Position numbers and translations under genes: made by a program. Positions 35,055 to 46,386 of a stretch of DNA of 64,000 bases are shown one piece after another; position 1 is the first letter of the stretch; each line of letters opens with the position of its first letter. The stretch lies in NCBI RefSeq assembly GCF_963576675.1, contig NC_088912.1, positions 57,436,395-57,500,394 on the forward strand, in the 5' to 3' direction. The notes beneath the pieces were generated by a model. It did not search any database. It saw only the letters and a list, made by a program, of their open reading frames with translations, and was not told where the DNA came from. The DNA comes from Euphorbia lathyris (lineage: Eukaryota > Streptophyta > Magnoliopsida > Malpighiales > Euphorbiaceae).

Positions 35055-36692
35055 GCCGGTGTTAGACGAGGTGCCGCGGCCTAATCTCCCGGGCGGACCG
35101 GGGGGTGGACAACCTCATGGCGACATAAGCAGTGATTGGCGCCGAAAGCAACCAATCGCGGAATCAAGCTGCTCGGCAGGACCGGAGCTCGGAGATATGG
35201 AAGAGTCGCCACCCACGAATGGGAAAATGAACACCGATCCCTTGCGGGAGACCGGTGTGGGTTCGGGAAACTTAGGTACGAGCCGAGAAGGCTAGCTCCT
35301 TTCCGGAGAAAGGCTACTAGGCACCCCGACATCGCCCGGTTATGAACCACCGGCCTCCTACTCAGCATGTTAGGCGATAATGGACTAATCGTATACTTCT
35401 TTAAGTTTAAAATTCATTTGAAACCCTTTTCTTTCTCTTTTTGGAAACCGTTTTGAGCATATGATATTGAAAAGCCACATCAGTAAAGAATCACCCATTT
35501 ATGTTTATACATACACAGAGAGGGGGAAGAAAGAAGTGATTTATTTACAACCGTATTTAAATGTTATGTTGTGTGTCTATTCTACATTAACTTATTTCCC
35601 CAAAACGATGTTTATTACATGGTTCGCACCTCAATCGTCGTTGGAACGATTTAGGTGCGTTTTAAAACCCCGTTTGATGAAGTTTACCCGAATCGCCGTT
35701 GGAACGACTCGAGTATTTGAAAACGTTTGAGATGAAAACCTTTTAATGAGAAAACATGGTTAAACATGCAAGTCAATTTTATTTGGTACAAATTCTTTAA
35801 GAAAGTGATTCGAAAACTCTATTATTCACAACGAAAACGATTTTAATTACAATGATCCTTTAATCCGCCTTTGGAACGGATTAAGGTTTTAAAACGTGGT
35901 GTTTTGAAGATGATTTGAAATATTAACAAGAATGACTCTATTTATTTATATTAGAAATCTAAAAAAAAACTCATTAATTTAAATAGTTCAATTGAAAAAC
36001 TCTCTTTTTTTGTGATTTATTTTCCCCACTTATTTAATGGACTCTCTAATTGTTATACTTACAACAATAAACTTATTTAAACTAATATTCACACTCAAAT
36101 AAAGCCTTCTTGGAACATGGACCCATGAATGGGCCAAAAGAATAAAGAAAATAGTTTAGACATATATATATATATACATTTAAAAAAAGAGAAGATAAGA
36201 AAATAAGAGTTAATAAAAGGAAACTATATAATACATATACGAAAATGCTAGATAAAATACATTTATATTTTAAAGATGTGAAAATAGTAAATAAATCTCC
36301 TAAATAAGAAAATAACCTTTATCCGAAATAACTTCATGTAATAATCAACAAAATAACCCAAATGTTCCTAAAACTATACATATATATACATAATTAATAT
36401 AGTTTAAATACCAAAAATGACATATACTAATATCCATCCATTGTTTCTCAAAATATCAAATAACTAATATTTAAACATAGCCTAAGTTAATAAAAAGGAA
36501 ATACTTATATATATATTTATACTTATATTATAAAATAAAATAAAAATGATATACCAATATTCTAAAATAAATGTATATACTAAAATAATTTGAAAAACAT
36601 GTATTACATAATTATATATATATATACTAAGGATTAAAAGTCTAAAAGTTAAGAAAAAGGGACCGAAATGACATTTTTTACATTTTGGCAGA

Positions 36693-36719
36693 TTTACCGA
36701 CGGAAAATCCGTCGGTAAA
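36693..36719. repeat. 11-bp-arm hairpin in Ogre LTR
   Basis: TTTACCGACGG and CCGTCGGTAAA flank AAAAT. The same hairpin lies at 53793-53819 in the 5' LTR. Confidence 0.85.
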
Positions 36720-36892
36720 CAGCATTTAGTGACAGAATTGACAAATTACAGCAGCACTCCAATATTTTCCAGATTTATTCAAAAGCTTTAAATTAAATCT
36801 AATTCAATCGTTTTGGACTTCCGAACTACCAAAGATGGATCATAGTCGAAAACGGAAGTTCCTACAACGATGTTTTTTATTTCGTTGCGCGA

Positions 36893-37012
36893 TCGCCCAA
36901 CGGCGTTGGGCGAGCGCCCAACGCGAGGTTGGGCGCCCGCGCCCAATCCTCGTCGGGCGTCCGCCCGACGCGTTGGGCGTTCGCCCGACGTGGTTGGGTG
37001 CCCGCCCGGCGA
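36893..37012. repeat. Palindromic GC-rich minisatellite in 3' LTR
   Basis: Five or six copies of TTGGGCGnnCGCCCAAC-type palindromes with 20-25 base spacing. The set of units differs from that in the 5' LTR (55138-55355). Confidence 0.8.
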
Positions 37013-37428
37013 CCCTCGGGGCGTGCTCCGCGCCGTCGGACGCGTGCATTCCGTGACCGCCGAGCGCGCGCTCCGCGCAGCTAGACGCTCGCACGTCGCG
37101 GCCGCCGAACGCGCGCCTCACGCTGCCAGGCACGTGCGCTCAACGGCCCACGAGGGCGCGCACCGCCCCGCGGTCCCAGGCATTGCTCGGACGTCGAGAG
37201 CGTGCCACTCGCGGTGCGTCCGACGGACGCCGCGCGCACGTCTCGAGCCGTCAAGCGGGCGTTCGACCATCGTCGTCCGCGTGCGGGATGCCGTTGCGTG
37301 CCCGCGCCGTGCCGTTAATTTTCCTCCGCTTATTATTCTTTATATATTTTTCAAAACTTCCGGAATCAGTCGCTTCGACCGTCTTATTTTCAGGTTTTCG
37401 TCACAGGTCCTCCGACTCGGTGTCTACA

Positions 37429-37445
37429 GTTGCCCCTACTTTTCT
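37429..37445 (-). promoter_or_regulatory. Ogre-like polypurine tract
   Basis: The minus strand reads AAAAGTAGGGGCAAC directly before the 3' LTR start TGTAGACACC. Confidence 0.75.
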
Positions 37446-37631
37446 ATTTTGACAGTGATGTGTGTGGTTTGAAAACATTTTTTTGCTAACGTAACACATG
37501 CAATGTAAAATATATAAAAGTAAAAGACACGTAACGAGTAGGAGGGAACATACCTGACCTTTGCGCTGCGCGCTCCGGCGTTGTTCTCTGACCTTTTCAG
37601 ACTCTGCTTCGGGTTGCACCCTAATTCACGA

Positions 37632-38521
37632 CTGCGGGGATAATGGCTAAACAGCTACCCTATTTCAAGATTGCGGGGATAATGGCTAAATAGCTACCCT
37701 ATTTGTGACTGCGGGGATAATGGCTAAACAGCTACCCTATTTCAAGATTGCGGGGATAATGGCTAGACAGCTACCCTATTTCAAGATTGCGGGGATAATG
37801 GCTAAACAGCTACCCCATTTCAAGATTGCGGGGATAATGGCTAAACAGCTACCCTATTTCAAGATTGCGGGGATAATGGCTAAACAGCTACCCTATTTCA
37901 AGATTGCGGGGATAATGGCTAAACAGCTACCCCATTTCAAGATTGCGGGGATAATGGCTAAACAGCTACCCTATTTCAAGATTGCGGGGATAATGACTAA
38001 ACAGCTACCCTATTTTAATATTGCGGGGATAATGGCTAAACAGCTACCCTATTTCAAGATTGCGGGGATAATGGCTAAACAGCTACCCCATTTCAAGATT
38101 GCGGGGATAATGGCTAAACAGCTACCCTATTTCAAGATTGCGGGGATAATGGCTAAACAGCTACCCTATTTCAAGATTGCGGGGATAATGGCTAAACAGC
38201 TACCCCATTTCAAGATTGCGGGGATAATGGCTAAACAGCTACCCTATTTCAAGATTGCGGGGATAATGGCTAAACAGCTACCCCATTTCAAGATTGCGGG
38301 GATAATGGCTAAACAGCTACCCTATTTCAAGATTGCGGGGATAATGGCTAAACAGCTACCCCATTTCAAGATTGCGGGGATAATGGCTAAACAGCTACCC
38401 CATTTCACGATTGCGGGGATAATAGCTAAACAGCTACCCTATTTTAAGATTGCGGGGATAATGGCTAAACAGCTACCCTATTTCAAGATCATGGGGATAA
38501 TGGCTAAATAGCTACCCTGAT
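37632..38521. repeat. 39-bp tandem array A, about 23 units
   Basis: Unit core GATAATGGCTAAACAGCTAC, then CC(T/C)ATTTCAAGATTGCGGG. Units are nearly identical, differing mainly in CTATTT against CCATTT. Because 39 is divisible by 3, the plus strand is open for 268 codons, but that is a by-product of the period. It lies in the 3' untranslated region of the element, where Tat and Ogre elements are known to carry hypervariable tandem repeats. Confidence 0.95.
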
Positions 38522-38532
38522 TTGCGACTGTG

Positions 38533-38862
38533 GTGAAGATGGCTAAAAAGCAACTCCGGTCAGCGACCACGAGCCAGATGGCTAAAAAGCAACTCCGGTC
38601 TGCGACCAAGAGTCAAATGGCTCAAAAGCAACTTCGGTCTGCGACCGAGAGTCAAATGGCTAAAAAGCAACTCCGGTCTGCGACTGTGAGTCAAATGGCT
38701 AAAAAGCAACTTCGGTCTGCGACCGAGAGTCAAATGGCTAAAAAGCAACTTCGGTCTGCGACCGAGAGTCAAATGGCTCAAAAGCAACTCCAGTCTGCGA
38801 CCGTGAGTCAAATGGCTAAAAAGCAACTTCGCTCTGCGACCGAGAGTCAAATTGCTAAAAAG
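38533..38862. repeat. 39-bp tandem array B, about 8.5 units
   Basis: Unit ATGGCTAAAAAGCAACTCCG, then GTCTGCGACCGAGAGTCAA. It shares period and the ATGGCTAAA.AGC core with array A. A hybrid unit at about 38510-38545 joins the two. It is more diverged than array A. Confidence 0.95.
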
Positions 38863-39207
38863 CGGGGGCTGTTTCTGGATTTTCTTACCACACTGTTGTC
38901 TGTATTTTCTCACTGGAGCTATCATCTCGACGATTCGATGGGCACACGTCTTAGTCCGAAATGAAATAGACTACTGATTGTTTTTCTGTTGACTGTCGTC
39001 TGTATTTTGACTGGTGTCACTGTTCTGTAAAAATTAGCTGTTGTCTGGAATTGATGTTTTGACAATGTTAGTCACTATCTGGGAGAAATGCAGGCTGAAA
39101 CGGACTGCAAATCGGAGGTCTGTGCACCTGGTAATTAATTATTTACTTTTTACCTTTATGTCAAATCGTACTTTTTTCACTATTTACGGGAATGTCATTC
39201 CCTTTTC
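38863..39207. other. Spacer between tandem arrays and antisense promoter
   Basis: No ORF or repeat is evident. It is upstream of the antisense gene and probably part of its promoter region. Confidence 0.4.
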
Positions 39208-39217
39208 CTATATAAGG
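39208..39217 (+). promoter_or_regulatory. TATA box of the antisense gene
   Basis: CTATATAAGG lies 78 bases before the proposed ATG at 39295, with a CT-rich leader (CACCTTCTCTCTCCTCTTTC) in between. The same ten bases form the minus-strand TATA box of the 5' LTR at 55111-55120. Confidence 0.7.
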
Positions 39218-39294
39218 TGGTGGGGTTTCATTTCAACCCCACACCTTCTCTCTCCTCTTTCTCTCACTAGACTTCAATTTGGATTATTCTCGGG

Positions 39295-42200
39295 ATGGAT
39301 TTAGATGAATGGGATGGTGCCAGAGGCATGGACGAGGTTTACGTAAACCTGGATAGAGTGGATACCTTCCACGACCCTACGACACACTTGAGCAGGACAC
39401 GCTGCAACGAGGTAAGTGGTTCCTCACTTTTATTTGATTTGAACTCTAGGCTTTAGCACTCCTATACGAACATGATTTGTATGCTAACTCTTAGACTGCC
39501 TTAGAGGACTTTAGCTAGAAAACGTGAATTCCTTTATTTATACGTAACACCTGTTTGTTTTTGTAAGAATGCGCGCTATATGCATGTGAATAGTACACTA
39601 CGAATTTATGCATGTTAACCGTAAAAACGATGTGAATAGTAAAAACGTGAATAGTGCACGTGAATAGTAAAAACGTGAATAGTGCACGTGAATAGCGACA
39701 ACGTGAATAGTAAAAACTTAGCTAATGCACGTGAATAGTAGAACGTGAATAGTGCACGTGAATAGTAAAAATGTGAATAGTAAAAACTTAGCTAATGCAC
39801 GTGAATAGTGAAAACGACGTGAATAGTAAAAACTTACCTAATGCCCGTTAACGTACGTGAATAGTAAAACCTAATCTACGCTCCTCGTCACCGCAGACGA
39901 GAGTGGATCAAAGAATTGACTCAACCTTACGTGAAGGACCCTACATGAGAGATTTTTACAGAAAATTGGTCCTAACTGACCGGATGTCTCTAGGTTAGAA
40001 AATGAAAGAATACCTAGTCTTAACGCGTTCTTATCACTCGCTTGCCTTAGGAGTTGTATTAAAAAATTTTTTTATCTTGTTCCTCTTTAGCTCATCGAGA
40101 TTTCCGGGACCACTGCCGAGGTTCTTTCATGGTATGATAGGCTGAGCGCCGCGGCGAGAGCCCGCGTGCAGGAGTTGGGCTTCGGATCCTTCATTGCAGC
40201 GCTGCCCCGCACCAACGGGGTGTGCGATCCCTTTGGCCTACGGGCCCTGTGTGAGCGGTGGGTTGACTCGACCCACACCTTCCACCTTTCCTTCGGGGAG
40301 ATGACCATCTCGCCCCGAGATTTCTCATTATTGACCGGATTACGAGGGAGCAACACCCCCGTCCCCTTCCATTATGGCATGATGCGACCGCGGGTCGACC
40401 CTGCTAGGCTTGCCGCCTTGATAGGACCAGGAGTTCCCCTATGCGCCAAATCTACCCCGGCGAAGTTTATTTCGACTGCTAGCCTCTTGAGTAGACGGGA
40501 CTTCTGTGAGACTGATGCTACTGATCTGGCGGTTCGTAACTTCCTTGTATATGCTCTGAGTGAGACGATTTTCCGTACGAAGGGCGGAAAGGTACATGCG
40601 GGTCTCATCCAGGCCCTTAGTGATTTAGATGCCGCAGCTTCCTACGATTGGGCGGGGGCAGGCTTAGCTTTTCTCTACAAGTTTCTGGACCTGACAAGCC
40701 GGACGCGCAAGGATTTCGGTGGTTACACCTTTGCTCTGCTGGTACGTGACGCCTTCTTGATTCGCCCGTCTTTGTTTTTTTTCTCTTTCTCACACTCCTA
40801 GTCCTTGTTTATACCGCAGGTGTGGGCATAAGAGAGACGCATCCTTCCCAGTCGATCTCGACCTCGATTGAGAGCACAGAGGCCGCCTTTTATGGTTCGA
40901 TGGAGAGATTTTGATCTGAGCGCTGAGAGGAGGCGGACAGTGCCATGGCTCCTAGATCGGATTGACTCATTAGTCCTCACACAGGTAGATTTCGCTTAGT
41001 CTCGCTAGACTTTGGTTTGAGTCTTTCTGACCCTTTTCTTTGTGCATATTTTTTTAGATTAAGTTCAGGTGGGACGACCTTGACTTCGGACCCGAGTATG
41101 CATACACATCGATGATCCAGGAGCAGCAGTGCGTGCTCACCGGCCCTTGTGTGCGGGCGTGGTATTTGGGAGATCGAGGCATCACCGGAGTGAGTGATGT
41201 TCACTGGACGCTGGGGGAGATTCCCGTTTCCATGTTTGCTGTGCGGACTCTGCCCCTATCGACCATTCGTCGAGATCTGACCCGTCATTTTGTCGGTAGA
41301 GTAGTCTGGGTTCACGCCGGGGGCCGCGAGCCTTATTTGTCTACTTTACTGAGCGCGAGGGATGCCCCGGCGGCAGCGATGGAGGTAGATCCGGTTGCGG
41401 ACGTGTTTTCGAGAGAGGCGGTCGAGGCCGTCTTTGGTCAGGCGGAGGTTCCGGTAAGTGATTCCGCCCTCTTTTCATTTTATTTATGAAATGCTCGGAG
41501 GTTTTATTGTGTTTTTTTTTTTTTTGCTTTTTTGCAGGAGGGATCCTGGCGGAGTGCCCACCTATCTGATTTTTTCGACGATACTCAGGCTCAAACACCG
41601 GTGTGCGAGCAGCCCTATTTTGTCGGCGAGTCCTCCAGTGCAGCTCGACCGGAGGGGTCGTCCATAGGCGTGCCTATACCAGACTATGGGAGAGATTATG
41701 CTACGATCTGCTATGACGAGTCCGGGGCACCTTACGCGGGATTTGAGGCGGCCCCTCCTATCTTCTCCTCGAGGGTCCCGTTTGATCCCTCAGACGCTTC
41801 TCTGACCACGAGAGAGACTTGTACGGATTACGTAGGGCTGTCTGGTTATCTCCGAGACCGCCTCAGCTTGCGCTGCACCGATCACCTGGTATGTATCATT
41901 ACTGTACTTTAGTGTAGTGAAATGTATGCATGTATGTATGATTTATGTTTTTTGCCTATGCTGCCTTTTATCTGTCCTTTTTTCCTTTTTCTGTAGAGTG
42001 ATCTACATGCCCACGAGCGGAGACAGAGCGAGCTAGTGTGGGAAGCTGATGCCCGAGTTGGTCATGTGTATCAAGAGAGGAACGACCACTGGTCGGGGAT
42101 GATGCGACGGGAGACTGAGGGTCGCCTTGCCGTCGAGGAGAGGGTGCGTGATGAGTCGATCAGCCGCCTTGCTGCAGAGGAGAGAGCATGAGTTGCTGAT

Positions 42201-42335
42201 GAGAGAGCACGGGTTTCTGATGAGAGAGCACGAGTTTCTGATGAGAGAGTGCGTGCTGCCGAGGAGACACTATCTGCGGAGCGGGCATCTCATCTGAGAG
42301 ATTTTGAGAACTATTGGGACTTCCCTCCGTATTAG
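39295..42335 (+). pseudogene. Six-exon plant-mobile-domain gene, antisense to Ogre pol, with two nonsense codons
   Basis: Exons by GT-AG and frame: 39295-39411, 40091-40741, 40820-40984, 41058-41453, 41538-41888, 41997-42335 (TAG). Every intron is phase 0, and the model gives 672 codons. Exon 2 carries the plant mobile domain core: QELGFGSFIAALPRTNGVCD, LCERWVDSTHTFHLSFGEMT and ISPRDFSLLTGLRG. Exons 3-4 continue it (FMVRWRDFDLSAERRR, WLLDRIDSL, WYLGDRG). Exon 5 is acidic and Pro-rich; exon 6 is a Glu/Arg-rich coiled coil with a repeated DERAR(V)SDE unit. Stops at 40829-40831 (TAA in VWA*ERR) and 42189-42191 (TGA) are probably recent. Plant mobile domains are known in transposable elements as well as in the MAIN/MAIL1 proteins; what this copy did for the element is unknown. 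Confidence 0.8.
39585..39870. repeat. GTGAATAGT repeat cluster in intron 1
   Basis: About 15 copies of GTGAATAGT in two alternating contexts, AACGTGAATAGTAAAA and AGTGCACGTGAATAG. At least five copies create CACGTG (a G-box core). The cluster is within the first intron of the antisense gene. Confidence 0.9.
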
Positions 42336-42823
42336 GCTCGTAGCTTTCATTGTTGCTTTGTAGCTTTCATTGTTGCTTTGTAGCTTTTATTAGGGTTTCT
42401 CTGATGTATAGCTGATGTATAGGGAGTGGGGTGGATAGTAGGTAGGCTTTTTGTGAAAAGTAGGATGGGAAATGTATAACTCGTGATTCATATTACCATG
42501 CACGCGGTAGATTATAATGATTCCAACCATTCTCGTCAAATATATTCATGCCTTTATTTATTTACAAACAACAGAAATACTTAGTCTCTTATACATTGTT
42601 TTTGTAATTGCTCAAGTCGTAACTATTGTTACCAGGACCCGCCTTTCGGTTTTCGGATCCCGGTGATTTTTCTCCTCCCCTTTTATTATCCCGGAATTTT
42701 TAAATGAGTGCCCTTTCGGGTTTTCACCCATTGGGATGTCCCTTATTGTTGCATAGGTCGCCCTTTGCGGGTTTTCAACCTATCGGGAATTTTTCTTTAT
42801 TTTTCTTTATTTTTTTTTTTTTT
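42336..42823. other. Space between convergent antisense gene and integrase
   Basis: Starts with 2.5 copies of GTAGCTTTCATTGTTGCTTT (42350-42390). It holds AT-rich 3'-end sequence and a run of 18 T near 42808. The 3' ends of the antisense gene and of pol face each other here. Confidence 0.5.
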
Positions 42824-44788
42824 TTACGAAAAGTATTTCTTAAGCCTATCCAGATTGGTAGGTTCGGAGAATTCCATGCCGTCCATTGTGGTTAACTTCA
42901 CCGCTCCTTTGCTTAGTATCTTCTTCACGACGAATGGTCCTTCCCAGTTAGGCCTAAACTTCCCCCTCGGGTCGGTGTGCGTCACACGGATCTGTTTCAG
43001 CACCAAATCTCCTTCTTTGATAAGGCTGGTCTTGACTTTTTTATTGAAAGCCCGAGCCATCCTTCTTTGATATAACTGTACATGGTAAAGGGCTTCCATC
43101 CTTTTCTCATCAACTAAAGCCAACTGCTCACATCGCCTCTTCACCCATTCCGTCTCGGGGATTTCTGCTTCCACTGCGATTCTCAACGATCGCTTTTCAA
43201 TCTCAATCGGCAGGACCGCTTCTGTTCCGTATACCAAGGAGAATGGCGTTGCCCCAGTCGAGGTTCTGACTGTCGTGCGATAAGCCCACAACGCGAGTGG
43301 GAGGTGCTCATGCCAGTTCCGATGTGATTCCATCGTCTTTACGAGGATCCTTTTAAGGTTCTTATTAGCTGCTTCTACTGCCCCATTAGCCTGTGGACGG
43401 TACGGAGAAGACCTGTGATGTTCGATGCCATATTCTCGGAAAATATTCCTTACTTCCCCCTGAAACTGGACCCCGTTATCCGTGATCATGTGATGAGGCA
43501 CTCCGAACCTGGTGATCAAGTGTTTTTCAATGAACTTTCTCATCTGCTTGGATCCCAGTTTGCTAAACGACTCTGCTTCTACCCACTTGGTGAAATAATC
43601 GATGGCGACTGCAATAAACTTATGTCCATTTGAAGCATTAGGCCTTACTTTATCGATGATGTCAATGCCCCAGGCAGCGAATGGCCAAATAGGTGCTAGC
43701 ACATGTAGTTCCATGGCCGGAAGATGACTGCAATCGCCGTGGATTTGACAATCGTGACATTTCTTCGTATACTCGTTACAATCTCTTTCCATGGTGAGCC
43801 AATAGAAGCCTTGTCTGATAATTTTCTTAGCTAGTACTTCTCCTCCCATATGGGATCCACAAATTCCCGAATGTACTGATTCCATCGCCTCGCGGGCTTC
43901 ACCCGCATCCAAGCATCTTAGTTGTAATCCGTCAATGTGCCTTTTGTAAAGCAAGTCGTTATGGATGACGAACTGACGAGCTAGCCTTCTAATCACAGCT
44001 TGATCCCTAGGTTTTGACTCTGCCGGATATGTTCCATCTTTCATGAAGTTCACGATATCGAAATACCACGGTTTTTCATCTGCCCCTAACAGCATTACGT
44101 CTTCGTAGCACGGTTTGTGAGATCTTCTCAATACCAATGGTTTCGAAGCAAGGTTCCGGGGGTTGTCCCAAACTGACACCAAAGTGGCCAAGGCATCCGC
44201 GGCCTGATTCTGAGCTCGAGGAATGTGATAGAAGCGACATTCTTTGAATCTCAATGCCAACCCTTCTAGCTGATCTAGATACGGACGTAGCCTTTCTTCT
44301 CTTACTTCCCAGTTTCCTTGTGCCTGTTCGATGATCAACTTGGAGTCACCCCAAATTTCGACATATGACGCTCCCAGTGCTGCTAATGACTCCAAACCAT
44401 AAATGCATGCTTCGTATTCGGCCATATTGTTGGTAAGGGGGAAGGATAACTTCTTCGCCATCGGGATTCTTTCTCCTTCCGGGGAGATAAGTAGTACTCC
44501 TACTCCGGCTCCATTCGAATTAACTGCTCCGTCGAAGAACATTTTCCACGGTATAACTTCGATTGCATTCAAATGTTCATCGGGGAAATCATAGCTTATC
44601 TCTTCTTCTTTTGTATTCAGGGGTTGATTAGCCAAAAATTCTGCCACGGCTCTTCCTTTGATAACCTTCTTTGTCACATATTCAATGTCAAACTCGGACA
44701 AAAGCAACAACCATCTGGCTAACTTCCCCGTCAAGGATGGAGTTCGATATAGATACTTCACGGGGTCCATCCGAGAAATAATGATCAC
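42824..44788 (-). pseudogene. Ogre-like second RNase H and integrase
   Basis: Open block of 654 codons. It starts in the end of the first RNase H (GKLARWLLLLSEFDIEYVTK), then the second, archaeal-type RNase H (WKMFFDGAVNSNGAGVGVLL, NNMAEYEACIYGLESL, QAADALATL). Integrase has an HHCC finger ending CHDCQIHGD, and acidic residues in WGIDIIDKV, ITDNGVQFQ and RPQANGAVEAANKNLK. The C-terminus (DPRGKFRPNWEGPFVVKKIL) is of the GPY/F kind. The block itself has no damage, but stops upstream in RT-RNase H cut it off from gag. Confidence 0.9.
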
Positions 44789-46386
44789 TTTATACGATTA
44801 GAAATAGTGCCGCAGTTTCTTCGTCAACCACACCACTGCCACACATGTCTTTTCGATCATGTTGTATTTGAGCTCATACTCTAGGAACTTCTTACTCAAA
44901 TAATACACCGCGTGCTCCACACCGGTGTCTCCCTCTTGAGCCAACATTGCTCCAATAGATCACTCCTCAATTGCTACATAGAGGAGAAGTGGCTTTCCCA
45001 GTTTAGGCGGTCTCAACACTGGCGGATTAGACAAGTAACTTCGGACACTCTCCAACGCCTGTTGACACTTATCATTCCAAACGACGGGTTGGTCTTTCCT
45101 TAACAACTTAAAGATTGGCTCGCAGATTATGGTGAGTCTCGCTATGAACCGACTGATATACTGAACTTGCCCCAGAAACCGTCTCACTTCCTTCTCATTT
45201 CTCGGCGCCGGCATCTCTTGTATAGCCTTCACTTTATCGGGATCCACCTCAATTCCCTTATTTCCGATTACATAACCTAAGATTTTCCCCGACGAAACGC
45301 CGAAAAAGCACTTCTTCGGGTTTAACCTTAGCTTGAATTCTGCAATTCGGGCCAAAACTTCTCGAGTGCGGTAAAATGCCCTTCTCTTGTCTCTGATTTG
45401 ACCATCATATCGTCCACATAGACTTCTACCTCCTTGTGTATCATATCATGGAACAGTGCTGTAGCCATTCGCTGGTAAGTTGCCCCGGCATTCTTCAAAC
45501 CAAACGGCATTACCCTGTAGCAGTATGTTCCCCACTCAGTTGTGAACGAGGTTTTCGCTTTGTGCTTTTCGGCCATCTGAACTTGCATGTAGCCCATGAA
45601 ACCATCCACATTTGTGTGTAAGACGCTTGACGCTGCACTGTCGATCAATACATCGATATGAGGCAATGCGAACTCATCCTTGGGGCATGCCTTGTTAAGA
45701 TCTCTGTAATCCACGCACATCCTCACTTTGCCATCCTTTTTCGCGATGGGCACTACATTTGTGACCCAAGGGGGATAGTCGATTACTTCGATGAACCCTG
45801 CTTCTAACTGCTTCTTTACCTCCTCTCTGATCTTATCTGCCCATTCGGGTCTCATACGTCGGAGCTTCTGCTTTATGGGCCTCGCCTCGGGATATGTTGG
45901 AATACGGTGAGTTACGATTGATTGATCAATTCCAGGCATGTCTTCGTATGTCCAAGCGAATACAATTTCATATTTTTTAATTATTCTCTCAAATTCTTTT
46001 CTCTCTTCAATAGTTAGTTCTTGAGCAATTTGTATAAGTTTAGGATTTTCATCCGTACCAAGATTGAAAGTTGACATTTCTATCGTATTGATTTCAAATG
46101 TAGGCATGTTATATGAATGAGAATGCATGGAATGATCATGATCGACATCAAGCAAGTAAGCAAAATCAGAATTCATTTCATTGATAGCGTGGGTGATTAC
46201 ATCATCAGACTCAAACAAAGCAGTAATACAATTTTCATCCTCAATATCTTCGGACTTCTCATATACTCTCGAGGTACTAGGCTCAATTTCAGCTCCTGTA
46301 GTCGCTTCAATGGTAATGACCTGCTCCTCGGCATTTAAATCCAGCATCATGATCTCCTCGACAAAGCAGCTCGCCTTTCCTTTGCC
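44789..46386 (-). pseudogene. Ogre-like reverse transcriptase and first RNase H, broken
   Basis: From 46350 the frame reads acidic linker, then RT: IPTYPEARPIKQKLRRMRPE, VVPIAKKDGKVRMCVDYRDL, SFTTEWGTYCYRVMPFGLKN and catalytic YVDDMMVKS. A one-base frameshift near 45340 separates this from CFFGVSSGKILGYVIGNKGI, VRRFLGQVQYISRFI and the first RNase H. A TGA at about 44958 (in AIEE*SIGAML) and another stop just before 44788 break RNase H. Catalytic residues of RT are present. Confidence 0.85.

Larger units (their letters stand above)
35060..37428 (-). repeat. Ogre-like 3' LTR, internally deleted
   Basis: 2369 bases. Against the 5' LTR it lacks the stretch that corresponds to about 53981-55225, which includes the TATA box and the nested MITE. 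Both LTRs of a new insertion are copied from one template, so the deletion most likely came after insertion. The outer GC-rich part (36890-37320) has a run of GGGCG..CGCCC palindromes. Confidence 0.9.

Noticed and set aside
35081..35368. Small ORFs repeated at 52180-52467 and 52158-52394
   Set aside because: They are the same LTR sequence twice, overlapping on both strands, without a known domain.
36870..37472. Long Arg/Ala-rich ORFs in both Ogre LTRs (also 55098-55811)
   Set aside because: Stops are rare simply because the stretch is very GC-rich and palindromic; open frames exist on both strands and differ between LTRs.
37705..38511. 268-codon plus-strand ORF with 13-residue repeats
   Set aside because: Explained by a 39-bp tandem array; the same openness appears in array B on both strands. 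No non-repetitive domain.
37632..38862. CRISPR-like regular repeats
   Set aside because: Units are contiguous, there are no unique spacers, and the context is a plant retrotransposon.
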